A DNA stretch of 64,000 bases from Marinitoga aeolica (GTDB taxonomy: Bacteria; Thermotogota; Thermotogae; Petrotogales; Petrotogaceae). The stretch's first letter is position 1; each line of letters begins with the position of its first letter. The stretch covers positions 992,001 through 1,056,000 of the forward strand of contig NZ_CP069362.1 in the NCBI RefSeq assembly GCF_029910535.1, given 5' to 3'. Below the pieces are notes generated by a model that searched no databases, was not told the origin of the DNA, and worked only from the letters and a program-made list of their open reading frames with translations. Below are positions 25,796 to 35,250 of the stretch, one piece after another. Both the position numbers and the translations under genes were made by a program.

Positions 25796-27500
25796 ATAAT
25801 TCAGAAATAGATCCCATTTTTCTAATGGAAGATTGTCTTCTAAAAATTATCCTGTATATTGCAGACTGCAATCTTTCTGGCAATTCAAAAAATTTAGCTT
25901 CATATTCATTATGATACAAAAGTTTTTTCTTTGAAATCAATGATGCTGGAATAAATAATTTTTCTCCAAATTCTTCTATATATATCATAATCACATCATC
26001 TTGTTTAAAAACATCATCCTCTTGAAGTATAGAAAAAATCATCCCTTCTGCCCCAAAAACCTTACATCTTGCTGGCTTCATTTTCGACTTCAAAACATTC
26101 CATATAACTGGGGTGAGTTTTTCTTTTAATAATGGTGTAATTTCATTTTTATGACCAATTAAAAATTCAAAATTCCAAAAAACTTTTAATTTTGATTTTT
26201 TTGTTTCTCTTTTTTCAATAATTTTTATAATATATCCATAAGGATTTTTTAATATTACCTGAGCTTTTGCTATCAATGGAAAATCCTTTGTTGTTATTTT
26301 TACTTTTAATATCGACCCTATATTAATTTGATCCATCGTTCTTACATTTACATATAACATATCTCCCAACACTTTTTCCACAATTCCTGTTAATTCAATT
26401 AACTCTTCTCCCAAGCCTTCATATCTTAAATTAATTGTTTTTGATTTTAATGCTAATCCTGAAAATTTCCCATTATCAAATTCTGTATAATAAATCTTTA
26501 ATGCTTCAATAGCAGCATTAACAACATTCTTATCATATAATTTTCCAGCATTTTTTTCCAGATATTTTATTATATTCTCTGTTTCCTGATTTCCTGAAAG
26601 GACTATATTCTCATCAATATAATTTGCAACTATTAAAATATTATCTTCTATAGATAAATCTTTTTTCTTAAAATATCCCGTTCCTGCCATGTTTTCATGA
26701 TGATTTAATGCCAAATCTACATATGGTTTCATTAAAACATTTCCAAAAAACATTTCCTCAAGCCTTTTTAAATGCATACTTATCATATGATCCTTTTCTC
26801 TACCATTTTGTATATCAAATATTTCCTCAAGAGCTTTTTCAGAAAACCATATATATCCTATATCATGAATAAACGATGCTATCTGCAATCTATACAAGCT
26901 CTCTTCATCTAACCCTAATAAACTTCCCATAATATTTGTTAAATCTGAAACTCTTAAAGAATGCTCATATAAAACCTCAGAATGATTTTGAAGGAGTGTC
27001 AAATAATTTTTCACAAAAGCGTTTATGGAATATTTTGAATATTTATTAAAATAAACTGCATCAATATTCTTTTCAAATATAGAAATAAATCTTGAGAACA
27101 CATCTCTATTATCAAATACTATCTCATCCTTAGAAATCAAATAAAAAAAACCATAATTTTTTTCCTTTTCTGGCAATAATATTGTTTTTATAATAAAATT
27201 ATCAAATCTATTATTTATCAAAAACGAAAACTCATTTGAAAATGTTACTTTAAATTGAGATTCTCTTTTTTCTTCAAAAACATCATACATTTTTTGTGGA
27301 ACTTCAAATACAACATCTTCAGAATATTCAAAATATTCTTTATTTAAATTATCAAAAGTAAATATATTTAGAAAGCTTGTGCCTTCTAAATTCACTGCAA
27401 GTCCTATAAACAATTCTTTATTTTGAAATAATGTTCTCGAAAATATATTGATAGCTCTTTTTATAATTTCAAGATTAAATATTTTAATCACCTCAATCAA
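25794..27500 (-). CDS. HD-domain protein with N-terminal GAF-like and C-terminal PilZ-like regions
   Basis: 568 residues, last gene of the chemosensory operon. Residues 1-150 look like a GAF-type sensor. Residues 180-330 carry an HD phosphohydrolase core (YEHSLRVSD, FIHDIGYIW, LNHHENMAGTGYF) that is HD-GYP-like but with GYF for GYP and ANYID where the final Asp segment normally stands. The last 200 residues are beta-rich and end ELPERLQSAIYRIIFRRQ, suggestive of a YcgR/PilZ-type domain; the PilZ arginine motif is not clear. The start is uncertain: TTG 27500 overlaps the previous stop (TTGA), while the GAGGTGAT at 27494-27487 points to ATA 27482, a rare start codon. Role in cyclic di-GMP turnover is inferred. 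Confidence 0.72.
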   Translation of the reverse strand: MIEVIKIFNLEIIKRAINIFSRTLFQNKELFIGLAVNLEGTSFLNIFTFDNLNKEYFEYSEDVVFEVPQKMYDVFEEKRESQFKVTFSNEFSFLINNRFDNFIIKTILLPEKEKNYGFFYLISKDEIVFDNRDVFSRFISIFEKNIDAVYFNKYSKYSINAFVKNYLTLLQNHSEVLYEHSLRVSDLTNIMGSLLGLDEESLYRLQIASFIHDIGYIWFSEKALEEIFDIQNGREKDHMISMHLKRLEEMFFGNVLMKPYVDLALNHHENMAGTGYFKKKDLSIEDNILIVANYIDENIVLSGNQETENIIKYLEKNAGKLYDKNVVNAAIEALKIYYTEFDNGKFSGLALKSKTINLRYEGLGEELIELTGIVEKVLGDMLYVNVRTMDQINIGSILKVKITTKDFPLIAKAQVILKNPYGYIIKIIEKRETKKSKLKVFWNFEFLIGHKNEITPLLKEKLTPVIWNVLKSKMKPARCKVFGAEGMIFSILQEDDVFKQDDVIMIYIEEFGEKLFIPASLISKKKLLYHNEYEAKFFELPERLQSAIYRIIFRRQSSIRKMGSISEL

Positions 27501-28864
27501 TCTGATTTTGAAGGTATTTGAAGCACAAATTCTGTTCCATTTTCATTGGATGAATAATAAAATTCAATATGATAATTGCTTAACATCGTTGATGAAATTT
27601 TTAATGAGTTTTTTAAATCCTTATTATTCATTTCTGATCGTATAATATTGGTTTCAATTCTTAATATATAAAAACCTTTTTCCTTAATTAAATATACATC
27701 AAATCTTTTATTATTGGTATATTTTAAAATAGAGACAATAATATTTAATATTATATTATATAATATATTTCTTGATGCAAATATTAAAGCTTTTACTTCT
27801 ATATGATTAAAAAATTTAATGTCTGGATTTAAGAATACTATTTTTTTCTCAATTTCTTTTATAATGTCATTTATAGAAACCAATTCAATACTTTCATCGT
27901 TATAAAAATTAGATTTATACTTAATTATAGCTTCTTTGATTCTATTTATAGATTTCTTAAGTTCATTGGCTATTTTCGGATGTTGTGATTCAAAAAAGAA
28001 CATTATTAAATTTAATCCTGTTAAAGCACTATTGATTTCTTGTATTAAATCCCAGGATATAAAATTCATTAAAAGTGTTTCTTTAGCTAATTCAGAATAA
28101 TTTTCCAGAATTTTATTCAATTCTTCTGAGTGTTTAATGATTACAATTTTCATAAAAAAATCTTTTATTTTCTCGACAATCTCTTCATCTGTATTATAGT
28201 CTATATATATTTTATAATATTTATCTTTAATTCTCAGACTATTTTTTCCAGGAGTATCTGAAGAAATGAGTTTTACATCTACACCAAATTTGTTTTTAAC
28301 AGTTTTTATTACACTATTCATAAATTCTATTGCTGTATTTGTTTTAGAATATATATCAACAATTAATTCAAAAATATATGCATAATTTTTAAATCGCTCT
28401 CTTTCACTATGTATTTCCTCAAGTAAAATTATATTATATATTGCTGGTAAAATATATGCTTTAATTTTAAAAAGAAAATCTAAATCTGTTTCACAAAATT
28501 TTTTATCCTTTCTGTTTAAATTCATAATCCCTATTAATCTATCTTTGAAATACATGGGAAAAATAATTGATGAAATAACATCATTTTTTTTCTTTTTTAT
28601 ATTATATTTTTCAAGATCTTCATTATTAATTATTATTGGCTTTTTCTCTTTTAAGAACATTTGATCTATTTTACCTGGAGATATATTATCAATGTCAATA
28701 TTTAAGTTTTTTTCTATTTTGAATATAATGTTATTATTTTCATCGAAAACAATCAAAGAGCCCGAGTAAACATTCAGATTTTTTATAATATCATTAAAAA
28801 TGTTGTTTATATATTCATTAAATTCATTAAAAGATAATGTAGATATAAAATTCATATTTAACAC
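27497..28864 (-). CDS. GAF-domain histidine kinase-like protein, probably catalytically dead
   Basis: 455 residues. GAF domain at about 1-150 (FPMYFKDRLIGIMNLNRK). The segment FISWDLIQEINSALTGLNLI (about residue 273) is the place of a kinase H-box, but the phospho-accepting His is Gln. The ATPase-like C-terminal part keeps a trace of the N-box (NILYNIILNIIVSILKYT) and the last strand (NGTEFVLQIPSK), yet lacks the DxGxG and GxG loops. So it looks like a pseudokinase or scaffold. Overlaps the HD gene by 4 bases and lies 1 base after the response regulator, suggesting these act together. Confidence 0.72.
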   Translation of the reverse strand: MLNMNFISTLSFNEFNEYINNIFNDIIKNLNVYSGSLIVFDENNNIIFKIEKNLNIDIDNISPGKIDQMFLKEKKPIIINNEDLEKYNIKKKKNDVISSIIFPMYFKDRLIGIMNLNRKDKKFCETDLDFLFKIKAYILPAIYNIILLEEIHSERERFKNYAYIFELIVDIYSKTNTAIEFMNSVIKTVKNKFGVDVKLISSDTPGKNSLRIKDKYYKIYIDYNTDEEIVEKIKDFFMKIVIIKHSEELNKILENYSELAKETLLMNFISWDLIQEINSALTGLNLIMFFFESQHPKIANELKKSINRIKEAIIKYKSNFYNDESIELVSINDIIKEIEKKIVFLNPDIKFFNHIEVKALIFASRNILYNIILNIIVSILKYTNNKRFDVYLIKEKGFYILRIETNIIRSEMNNKDLKNSLKISSTMLSNYHIEFYYSSNENGTEFVLQIPSKSD

Positions 28865-28865
28865 C

Positions 28866-29258
28866 TCATAATAATCCCAAAGTCTTTTTCCACCTTTTTA
28901 CTCTTTCAACATTCTCTTTTACTAATTCTATTATATTTTCTGGTTCAAATGGTTTTTCAATAAAATCTGTAGCTCCAAGTGTCAATGCATGTAAAACATA
29001 ATCTGGACTTGAATAAGCCGTCATCATAATAATTATTGTTAACGGAGAAATCTTTTTTGTTTTTCTTAATACCTCTATGCCATCTAAATCTTCCATTATA
29101 ATATCAAGCAAAATTACATCATATTCTGTATTTTTTATTAATTCTATAGCCTTATTTCCTCCTTCTGCTACATCAACTCGAAAATTTTCACTTTCTAAAA
29201 CTTTTTTAAGAACATTTCTAATTACACTGTCATCATCAACAATCAATATCTTCCCCAT
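28866..29258 (-). CDS. Single-domain response regulator
   Basis: 130 residues, one receiver domain. Acidic pair in ILIVDDDS, phosphorylation Asp in VILLDIIMED near residue 52, Thr in MMTAYS, and Lys in IEKPFEP. The tail VERVKRWKKTLGLL is like that of the regulator at 42088-42492 (IERWRNAF), so the two may share a partner. Lies between an HD-GYP gene and the pseudokinase gene. Confidence 0.9.
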   Translation of the reverse strand: MGKILIVDDDSVIRNVLKKVLESENFRVDVAEGGNKAIELIKNTEYDVILLDIIMEDLDGIEVLRKTKKISPLTIIIMMTAYSSPDYVLHALTLGATDFIEKPFEPENIIELVKENVERVKRWKKTLGLL

Positions 29259-29260
29259 AA

Positions 29261-30397
29261 TTATACCTCCTCTAAAAACTTATTTATTTTTAAAAATTTT
29301 ATGAATTCATCTGCCAGATATGGGTCAAATTGTTTTCCTTTATTTTTAATAATTTCTCTTATTGCATCATTAATAGATAATGAGTTTCTATAAGGCCTTG
29401 CTGTTGTCATAGCATCAAAAGCATCAACCACTGTAATTATTCTTGATTCAAATGGTATTTCCTCTCCAATTAGTCCATCAGGATATCCATTTCCATCATA
29501 TCTTTCATGATGATGTCTTATTATTTTTCCTATTTTTTCAAATCCTTCAAATGTTTTGACCAATTCCTCTCCTCTAACAGGATGTTCCTTAATTTTTTCA
29601 AGCTCTTCACAAGTTAATTTTTCTTTCTTTAATAATATACTTTGAGGTATTGAAAGCTTTCCAATATCATGTAAAGCACTTGCAAGAAAAATATCATTTA
29701 TAATTTCTTCTTTCCCTATTATTTTAGCAAGTGTTGTTGCATAGTAAGAAACCCTTTCAGAATGACCTTTTGTATATGGATCATAAAAATCTACAGCTTT
29801 TAAAAATGCAAATGCCGTATTTTTTAAAAAATTCTTTTGCTGACTATATAATTCTCTTGACATTAAAAAATTAGATGCTATATTGCTCATAACTTTAATT
29901 AAATCTATTTCAACCTTTTTAATTATTTTGTCTTTTAAATCCAAAATTATATATCCATACAATTCATATGTTTTAAGCGGTATCACAAGACTTTTATGAG
30001 CAGAAAATATTTTATCTTTCAATGAATCATAATTTTTAATATAGGTACTGTAAAAATTCTCAATTTCCTTTATTTCAATAAATTCTTCTGTTAAAATAGC
30101 TGTATCTAACAATAATTTTTTGCTATGTCCTAATGTTGAAACAAATCTAAAAAAATCTCCTTCTTTTTTTAAAACACAACCATATGAAATTTCAGGAATT
30201 AACTCAACAAAATAGGATAATAATTTACCAAAATAATTTTTCATAGATATATCTATAGATATATTTGTTATTAAATCTGTAACCCTGACAAATTTACTAT
30301 TTATTTCTTCTAATTCTTTATATGAAATTTCTAATTGTTCATATGCTTCTTCTAATTCTTTTTTAAGAGCTTTTAATTCTTCATAATTTTTATCCAT
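29261..30397 (-). CDS. GAF and HD-GYP domain protein, putative cyclic di-GMP phosphodiesterase
   Basis: 378 residues. N-terminal coiled coil (1-40, ELKALKKELEEAYEQLEISY), GAF-like domain (45-185), and a complete HD-GYP domain: GHSERVSYYA, ALHDIGKLSIP, RHHHERYDGNGYPDGL, VVDAFDAMTTARPYR and KGKQFDP. All metal ligands and the GYP motif are intact, so hydrolysis of cyclic di-GMP is likely. Overlaps cheB by 8 bases. No membrane segment, so cytoplasmic. Confidence 0.9.
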   Translation of the reverse strand: MDKNYEELKALKKELEEAYEQLEISYKELEEINSKFVRVTDLITNISIDISMKNYFGKLLSYFVELIPEISYGCVLKKEGDFFRFVSTLGHSKKLLLDTAILTEEFIEIKEIENFYSTYIKNYDSLKDKIFSAHKSLVIPLKTYELYGYIILDLKDKIIKKVEIDLIKVMSNIASNFLMSRELYSQQKNFLKNTAFAFLKAVDFYDPYTKGHSERVSYYATTLAKIIGKEEIINDIFLASALHDIGKLSIPQSILLKKEKLTCEELEKIKEHPVRGEELVKTFEGFEKIGKIIRHHHERYDGNGYPDGLIGEEIPFESRIITVVDAFDAMTTARPYRNSLSINDAIREIIKNKGKQFDPYLADEFIKFLKINKFLEEV

Positions 30398-31457
30398 ATC
30401 TCAATCCTGCTTTCTTTATAATTTCCTCAGCTATTTTATAAGAAGGTAAGGTTATATCTGCGCCTCCCAACCTAATAGCTTCAGCAGGCATTCCAAAAAC
30501 AACTGCTGTTTCTTCAGATTCAGCTATAGTATACCCTCCATTTTGTTTTATTTTAACCATTGCGTTAGCTCCATCATTTCCCATACCAGTCATTAATACA
30601 CCTATGGTTTTATCATTAAAATTATCTAAAACAGACTCCATCATTATATCCACTGAAGGCATAAAAACATGTTTTGGAGATTTGGATAACATTATCTTTA
30701 AACTATCCAATCCTTTTCTCAATTTTAAATGATATCCACCTTTTCCTACATAAACATTTCCCGGCTTAACTTCCATTTCATCCTCTGCTTCAACAACTTT
30801 TAACTCACAACTAGCATTTAATCTTTCAGCATAAGTTTTGGTAAACTGTGCGGGAATATGTTGCACTAAAAAAATTGCTGCATTTAAGTTTGCAGGGAGT
30901 TTTGGTAAAACATCATATATTGTTCTTGGACCTCCTGTTGAAATACCTATTGCAACAGCATAAAAATCACTTTTTACTGGAGTTGTAATTTCTTTTTTCT
31001 CTTTTGGTTTATATGAAATTTCTTTCTCGGAAAAAAATTCTTTTTTTGCTTCTTCTGACAAAGAAAATATATATGCTGCATGAATCTTTTTTATTAGTTC
31101 ATCCTTTAAATAATATAAATCAGCGGGTTTTTCAATATAATCAAAAGCTCCTAATTCAAGTGCTTCATAAGCTATCACTGAACTTCTTTCCCCTAAAGAA
31201 GAAACAACAATAACAGGAATATTTTTTTCTTCAAGAATATATTGTAATGCCGTTAATCCATCCATATTTGGCATTTTTATATCCATTATTATGACATCTG
31301 GATTTAATTCATTTGTTTTTTCAATTGCTTCAATTCCATCTCTTGCTACCCCTATTACTCTCAATTTTTCATCTGATTCAATCAACATCTTTAATATTTT
31401 TCTTGTTAATGGCGAATCATCAGCAATTAATATTTTTATTTTCTGAATAACAATCAC
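30390..31457 (-). CDS. cheB: Chemotaxis response regulator methylesterase CheB
   Basis: 355 residues. Receiver domain at 1-125 (ILIADDSPLTRKIL, phospho-Asp in VIIMDIKMPNMDG) and methylesterase domain from 165 with catalytic Ser (GISTGGPRT), His (VQHIP) and Asp (TGMGNDGANAM). Removes methyl groups from receptor glutamates, opposing CheR. GTG 31457 overlaps the CheW stop as GTGA; however, GAGGTGATT sits over it and would be well spaced for an ATT at 31448, so the true start is uncertain. Confidence 0.95.
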   Translation of the reverse strand: MIVIQKIKILIADDSPLTRKILKMLIESDEKLRVIGVARDGIEAIEKTNELNPDVIIMDIKMPNMDGLTALQYILEEKNIPVIVVSSLGERSSVIAYEALELGAFDYIEKPADLYYLKDELIKKIHAAYIFSLSEEAKKEFFSEKEISYKPKEKKEITTPVKSDFYAVAIGISTGGPRTIYDVLPKLPANLNAAIFLVQHIPAQFTKTYAERLNASCELKVVEAEDEMEVKPGNVYVGKGGYHLKLRKGLDSLKIMLSKSPKHVFMPSVDIMMESVLDNFNDKTIGVLMTGMGNDGANAMVKIKQNGGYTIAESEETAVVFGMPAEAIRLGGADITLPSYKIAEEIIKKAGLRYG

Positions 31458-32962
31458 CTCGATCGTTTTAATTTAACATTTCTTTTCTTGGTTTTACTCT
31501 CTTTATTTTCATTTTTTTCAATGAATTTATTTTCTAATTTCTTTGCCTTTTCAATATCTTTTTTTGATTCCTCATTTTGAACATCCTTTTTATTACCAAT
31601 TTTTTCTTTTTTTCTTATTTTAGATTTTTCAATACTTTTATTCAGAGCATCTAATTCATTTTTATTTAAAACTTTTTTTAAATCCAGAAGAAGGATTGAA
31701 TCCCCATTATATTCTCCCAATCCTTTTATAAATCTACTATCTGATTTAAGCTGAATATAATCCATTGATACTAATTTATTTACGGAATCAACAAGAAATC
31801 CTATCAATTGGTTTTCTACATTAACAACCATTATTCTTGAAAATTGAGAAACTTCTATACCTTTAGAATTACCAAATCTAATCTTTAAATCTATTAATGG
31901 TAATACATCACCTCTTAAATTCATTATTCCACGAATATATGGTGATGAATATGGAATTTTAGTTATGTTTTTAATTCTATTCACTTCCCTAACTAAATTC
32001 ATCTCAATAGCATATTTCTCATTATTTACTTCGAACAATATATATTTATTTTTGGTTTTTCTTTTTTCATTCTTAATTTTTTTTTCGCTTTTTTTGTTTA
32101 GTGATTTTATATCATCATTTAAAACATCCGAAAGATTTAATATTACAGCAGAAAATTCATCTGTCTTAATATAACCACTTAAAATATTTTTACCCTTTAT
32201 TATAAATGGTATTTCTTTTATTTTATCCACTTCAATTAATCTATGAATATTTTCAACAATTAAACCTATTTTAATTTGATCTATATCAATTATTGCAATT
32301 TTAGTATATTCTGTAATTTTAGACTCTGTATTATATAATAATTCCTTTAAATCTATGATTGGTATTGTTTCTTCTCTTTCGGTTATTATTCCTTTAACAT
32401 AATTTATTACATTGGGTATTTTACCCGGTTCAATATAATTAATTATTTCAAATATATCTTTTATTTCAAAACCATATATTTCATTATTAATTTTAAAAGT
32501 AATTATCTTTTTCTTTTTTATATTTTTGACGTTTTCTTTACTTTGTTTATGAGACTCAGAATTCATAAAAACTGTTTTCTCTATATCAATTATTTTATTA
32601 ATATCTAACAAAAGATATTCTTTATTTTTGTTCTTCAAAACAGATTCAATATATTGAGACTTCGTATCTATTTTTTCTTCTATTTTATTTAAAATCCCTT
32701 TTATTGAATCTACCATAATCCCATATCTTTTTTGACCTTGAAGTATAATAATCTTTGAAAGATTATTATACTCAGTTTTATATTTCATTCTTATCTTTAA
32801 GTTAACAATAGGGATTATTTCTCCCCTTAAATTGATTAATCCTTCAATATATTCTGGAAACATGGGAACTCTTGTGATTTTCTTCATATCTATAATTTCT
32901 TCAATATTATTCATTGGAATACAGTATTCCTGATTATCCAGAGAAAATATGATATAATTCAT
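31454..32962 (-). CDS. Triple CheW-domain coupling protein
   Basis: 502 residues with three CheW domains in tandem: about 1-135 (PEYIEGLINLRGEIIPIVNL), 150-280 (VINYVKGIITEREETIPIID) and 300-430 (PYIRGIMNLRGDVLPLIDL). A highly charged Lys/Glu-rich tail fills 430-502. Domains 1 and 3 keep the NLRG(E/D)(I/V)(I/L)P receptor and kinase contact motif; in domain 2 it reads TEREETIP, so that contact is weakened. CheW links receptors to CheA. Three domains could bridge the two-tip receptor encoded next to it. ATG 32962 with AGAGGTG upstream. Confidence 0.88.
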   Translation of the reverse strand: MNYIIFSLDNQEYCIPMNNIEEIIDMKKITRVPMFPEYIEGLINLRGEIIPIVNLKIRMKYKTEYNNLSKIIILQGQKRYGIMVDSIKGILNKIEEKIDTKSQYIESVLKNKNKEYLLLDINKIIDIEKTVFMNSESHKQSKENVKNIKKKKIITFKINNEIYGFEIKDIFEIINYIEPGKIPNVINYVKGIITEREETIPIIDLKELLYNTESKITEYTKIAIIDIDQIKIGLIVENIHRLIEVDKIKEIPFIIKGKNILSGYIKTDEFSAVILNLSDVLNDDIKSLNKKSEKKIKNEKRKTKNKYILFEVNNEKYAIEMNLVREVNRIKNITKIPYSSPYIRGIMNLRGDVLPLIDLKIRFGNSKGIEVSQFSRIMVVNVENQLIGFLVDSVNKLVSMDYIQLKSDSRFIKGLGEYNGDSILLLDLKKVLNKNELDALNKSIEKSKIRKKEKIGNKKDVQNEESKKDIEKAKKLENKFIEKNENKESKTKKRNVKLKRSR

Positions 32963-32975
32963 AAGTCAGCACCTC

Positions 32976-34910
32976 TTAGAGTTGCAAATCACTTGATTGA
33001 TTCATTATCTCTTTTACCACTTTCAACATTTCATTTATTCCTCTTTCATGTTCTAACGAGGCTTTAGAAGCTTCTTCAATAGATGCAAACGATTCTTCAA
33101 CAGCGCTTTGAGCCTGTTCTACAGCTCTTTTAGATTGTTCAATCGCTATTGTTATTTCTGAAATAGAATGCGTAATAGAATCATATTTATTCAATAGATT
33201 ATTTAAATTTTTTTCTATTTCAACAATAGCATATATCGATGAATTTGCCTCTAATATCCCTGAATATGCTCTTTTTTGGTTTTCATAAACATTTTCTTCT
33301 GAACTCTTTATATTTTCGTCTATCTCTTCAAGAACCATTTTAATCGATTCTAAATTTTCTTCTGAATTTTTTGATAACTCTCTAATATCATTAGAAACAA
33401 CGTAAAAACCTTTTCCGGATTCTCCTGCTCTTGCAGCTTCAATAAATCCATTTACAGCTAACATATTTATTTGAATAGACATCTTCTCCATTTTAGAAAT
33501 AATATTATTTATTTGCTTAAAATTTGAAGATAACTTTTTTATATTTGCATATATATTTGAAAATCCATCATTTGTTTGAGTTATATTTTTTATTAATTCA
33601 TTTACTTTATCTTTATCTTCTTTAACCTTCTTATATATTTCATTAAGAACATCTTTATCCTTTTTATTTGTTTCCAATAATTCACGAGATAATTCATAGA
33701 ATTTTATTACTAAAGTATTCATATTATCCATTTCTCCAGCAAATACCGATGAAATTTTTTCAAGTTGCTCAAGGTGAGATTTTATATTTTCTGATCCATC
33801 ATAAGCTTCTTCCATTACATTAAACAATTCATCTATTGAAGTTGATAACAATTCTAAAGATGTTTTATCTTCTACTGAATTTAAAATTTTTTCAGAAACG
33901 TCAACTAAATCTTGAGATGCCTGGGAAATTTGAATAAATGCTTTTTCTTCTTCTTGCAAAGAAATAGAAATATCTTCTGACTCCCTTGCCACCTGTTCAG
34001 AAAAAGATACAACATTTTCTGCAGAAGATAAATATTTTTCTGATATTTCAGCAAATTCTTCTATTATATTCATTTCTTTATTTATATTATTTTTAACCTC
34101 TTCAAAAACTTCTCTTATTTTCTTAAAATCCTCATTTATATCATTTCCTAAATCTCCCTGATTCTTAAAAAATTCGCTTAATTTTTCCACATTTTCAATT
34201 ACAAAATCCATACTTTTCCTGAGATTACCTATATATTTTTCTATGCTTTTTGCATTAATCTCCGAAATTTCTGCAAGATTTCTAACTTCATCAGCTACTA
34301 CAGCAAATCCAACACCATATTCTTCAGCTCTTGCTGCTTCTATTGCTGCATTTAATGATAACAAATTTGTTTGATCGGCTATTAAAACTACGGAATTAAT
34401 TATTTCAGATATTTTCTGAGATTTTTCTTTTAATTCCATAATATTTTCGTTTGTTTCTTTATTAAATTCTATAGTTTTATTTACAGAATTTATCAACGTA
34501 TCCACACTATTTATTGATTGTAAAATTTGAACTTGTGATTTATCCGTTTCATATAAAATATCATTTGCTTCTTTTTTTATGTTTTCTGAATTTTTATTTA
34601 TTTGATATATTGCTGCTCTTATTTCGTGAATGGAATTTGATATTTGTTCTGTTCCGGAACTTATTTGCATCATGGATTTTGATAATTCTTCAACACTGGA
34701 ACTAATCTGTTCAACAGCCGCCAACAATTCTTCAGAGGATGATGTTAAATTCTCTGCAATAACCTGTCTCTTTATAATTGTTTGCTTTTTAGCTCTTTCC
34801 ATAGCCTTTTGACGAGCTTCTTCTCTTTTTTTCTTAAGTTCTTCATCTTTAATCTTCATTATTCCGGGTTTTTTTTGTGACTCAGGAGAGAGTAATTTTT
34901 TTTCTTCCAT
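32976..34910 (-). CDS. Soluble chemoreceptor with two signalling tips
   Basis: 644 residues, no signal peptide or membrane segment, almost wholly coiled coil, so a cytoplasmic receptor. The N-terminus (1-50) is basic and charged ([18 protein letters not shown]). Two MCP hairpin tips are visible. The first, at 176-205, is close to consensus ([20 protein letters not shown]). The second, at 475-505, is diverged ([20 protein letters not shown]) and lacks the QTN and LNAAIEA details. Each has flanking heptads, so the protein seems to be two receptor hairpins in one chain. No ligand-binding domain is evident. Followed by the triple CheW gene and preceded by the ParA/TPR pair. Confidence 0.88.
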   Translation of the reverse strand: MEEKKLLSPESQKKPGIMKIKDEELKKKREEARQKAMERAKKQTIIKRQVIAENLTSSSEELLAAVEQISSSVEELSKSMMQISSGTEQISNSIHEIRAAIYQINKNSENIKKEANDILYETDKSQVQILQSINSVDTLINSVNKTIEFNKETNENIMELKEKSQKISEIINSVVLIADQTNLLSLNAAIEAARAEEYGVGFAVVADEVRNLAEISEINAKSIEKYIGNLRKSMDFVIENVEKLSEFFKNQGDLGNDINEDFKKIREVFEEVKNNINKEMNIIEEFAEISEKYLSSAENVVSFSEQVARESEDISISLQEEEKAFIQISQASQDLVDVSEKILNSVEDKTSLELLSTSIDELFNVMEEAYDGSENIKSHLEQLEKISSVFAGEMDNMNTLVIKFYELSRELLETNKKDKDVLNEIYKKVKEDKDKVNELIKNITQTNDGFSNIYANIKKLSSNFKQINNIISKMEKMSIQINMLAVNGFIEAARAGESGKGFYVVSNDIRELSKNSEENLESIKMVLEEIDENIKSSEENVYENQKRAYSGILEANSSIYAIVEIEKNLNNLLNKYDSITHSISEITIAIEQSKRAVEQAQSAVEESFASIEEASKASLEHERGINEMLKVVKEIMNQSSDLQL

Positions 34911-34959
34911 TTCAATTCCCCCTTATATCAACATATAATTTTTTATAATTTCATTTTAG

Positions 34960-35250
34960 TCAAAACATTCCCTCCAAATATTCAAGGTTTTCCTTTGCTT
35001 CTTTATTATCAGGATTAGCTTCTAAAGATTTTTTTAATAATTCTATAGCTTCTTTCTCAAAACCATTTTCCGCTAATATAACTGCAGCATTATTTAATGC
35101 TTTTGATTTAATTTCTTCATTGCTTTCTGCTGCTTTCATATAATAATGAAAAGCATAAAATATATTTCCCTTTTCATCCAATTCTAATGCCTTTTTAAAT
35201 AAATTATCTGAATTAAAAAATACATTTAAACCACGTCCTAATGTTTTCAT
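34960..35250 (-). CDS. TPR protein with Spo0J/ParB-like N-terminal peptide
   Basis: 96 residues. The first dozen (MKTLGRGLNVFF) match the ParB/Spo0J N-terminus (LGRGLxALF type), the short peptide whose basic residue stimulates ParA ATPase. The rest is about two tetratricopeptide repeats (KGNIFYAFHYYMKAAE, GFEKEAIELLKKSLEANPDN), with no ParB DNA-binding domain. It overlaps the ParA-like gene by 4 bases. The reading is that it is the partner and activator of that ATPase, docking it to the receptor array through the TPR part. The motif is seen; the role is inferred. Confidence 0.8.
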   Translation of the reverse strand: MKTLGRGLNVFFNSDNLFKKALELDEKGNIFYAFHYYMKAAESNEEIKSKALNNAAVILAENGFEKEAIELLKKSLEANPDNKEAKENLEYLEGMF

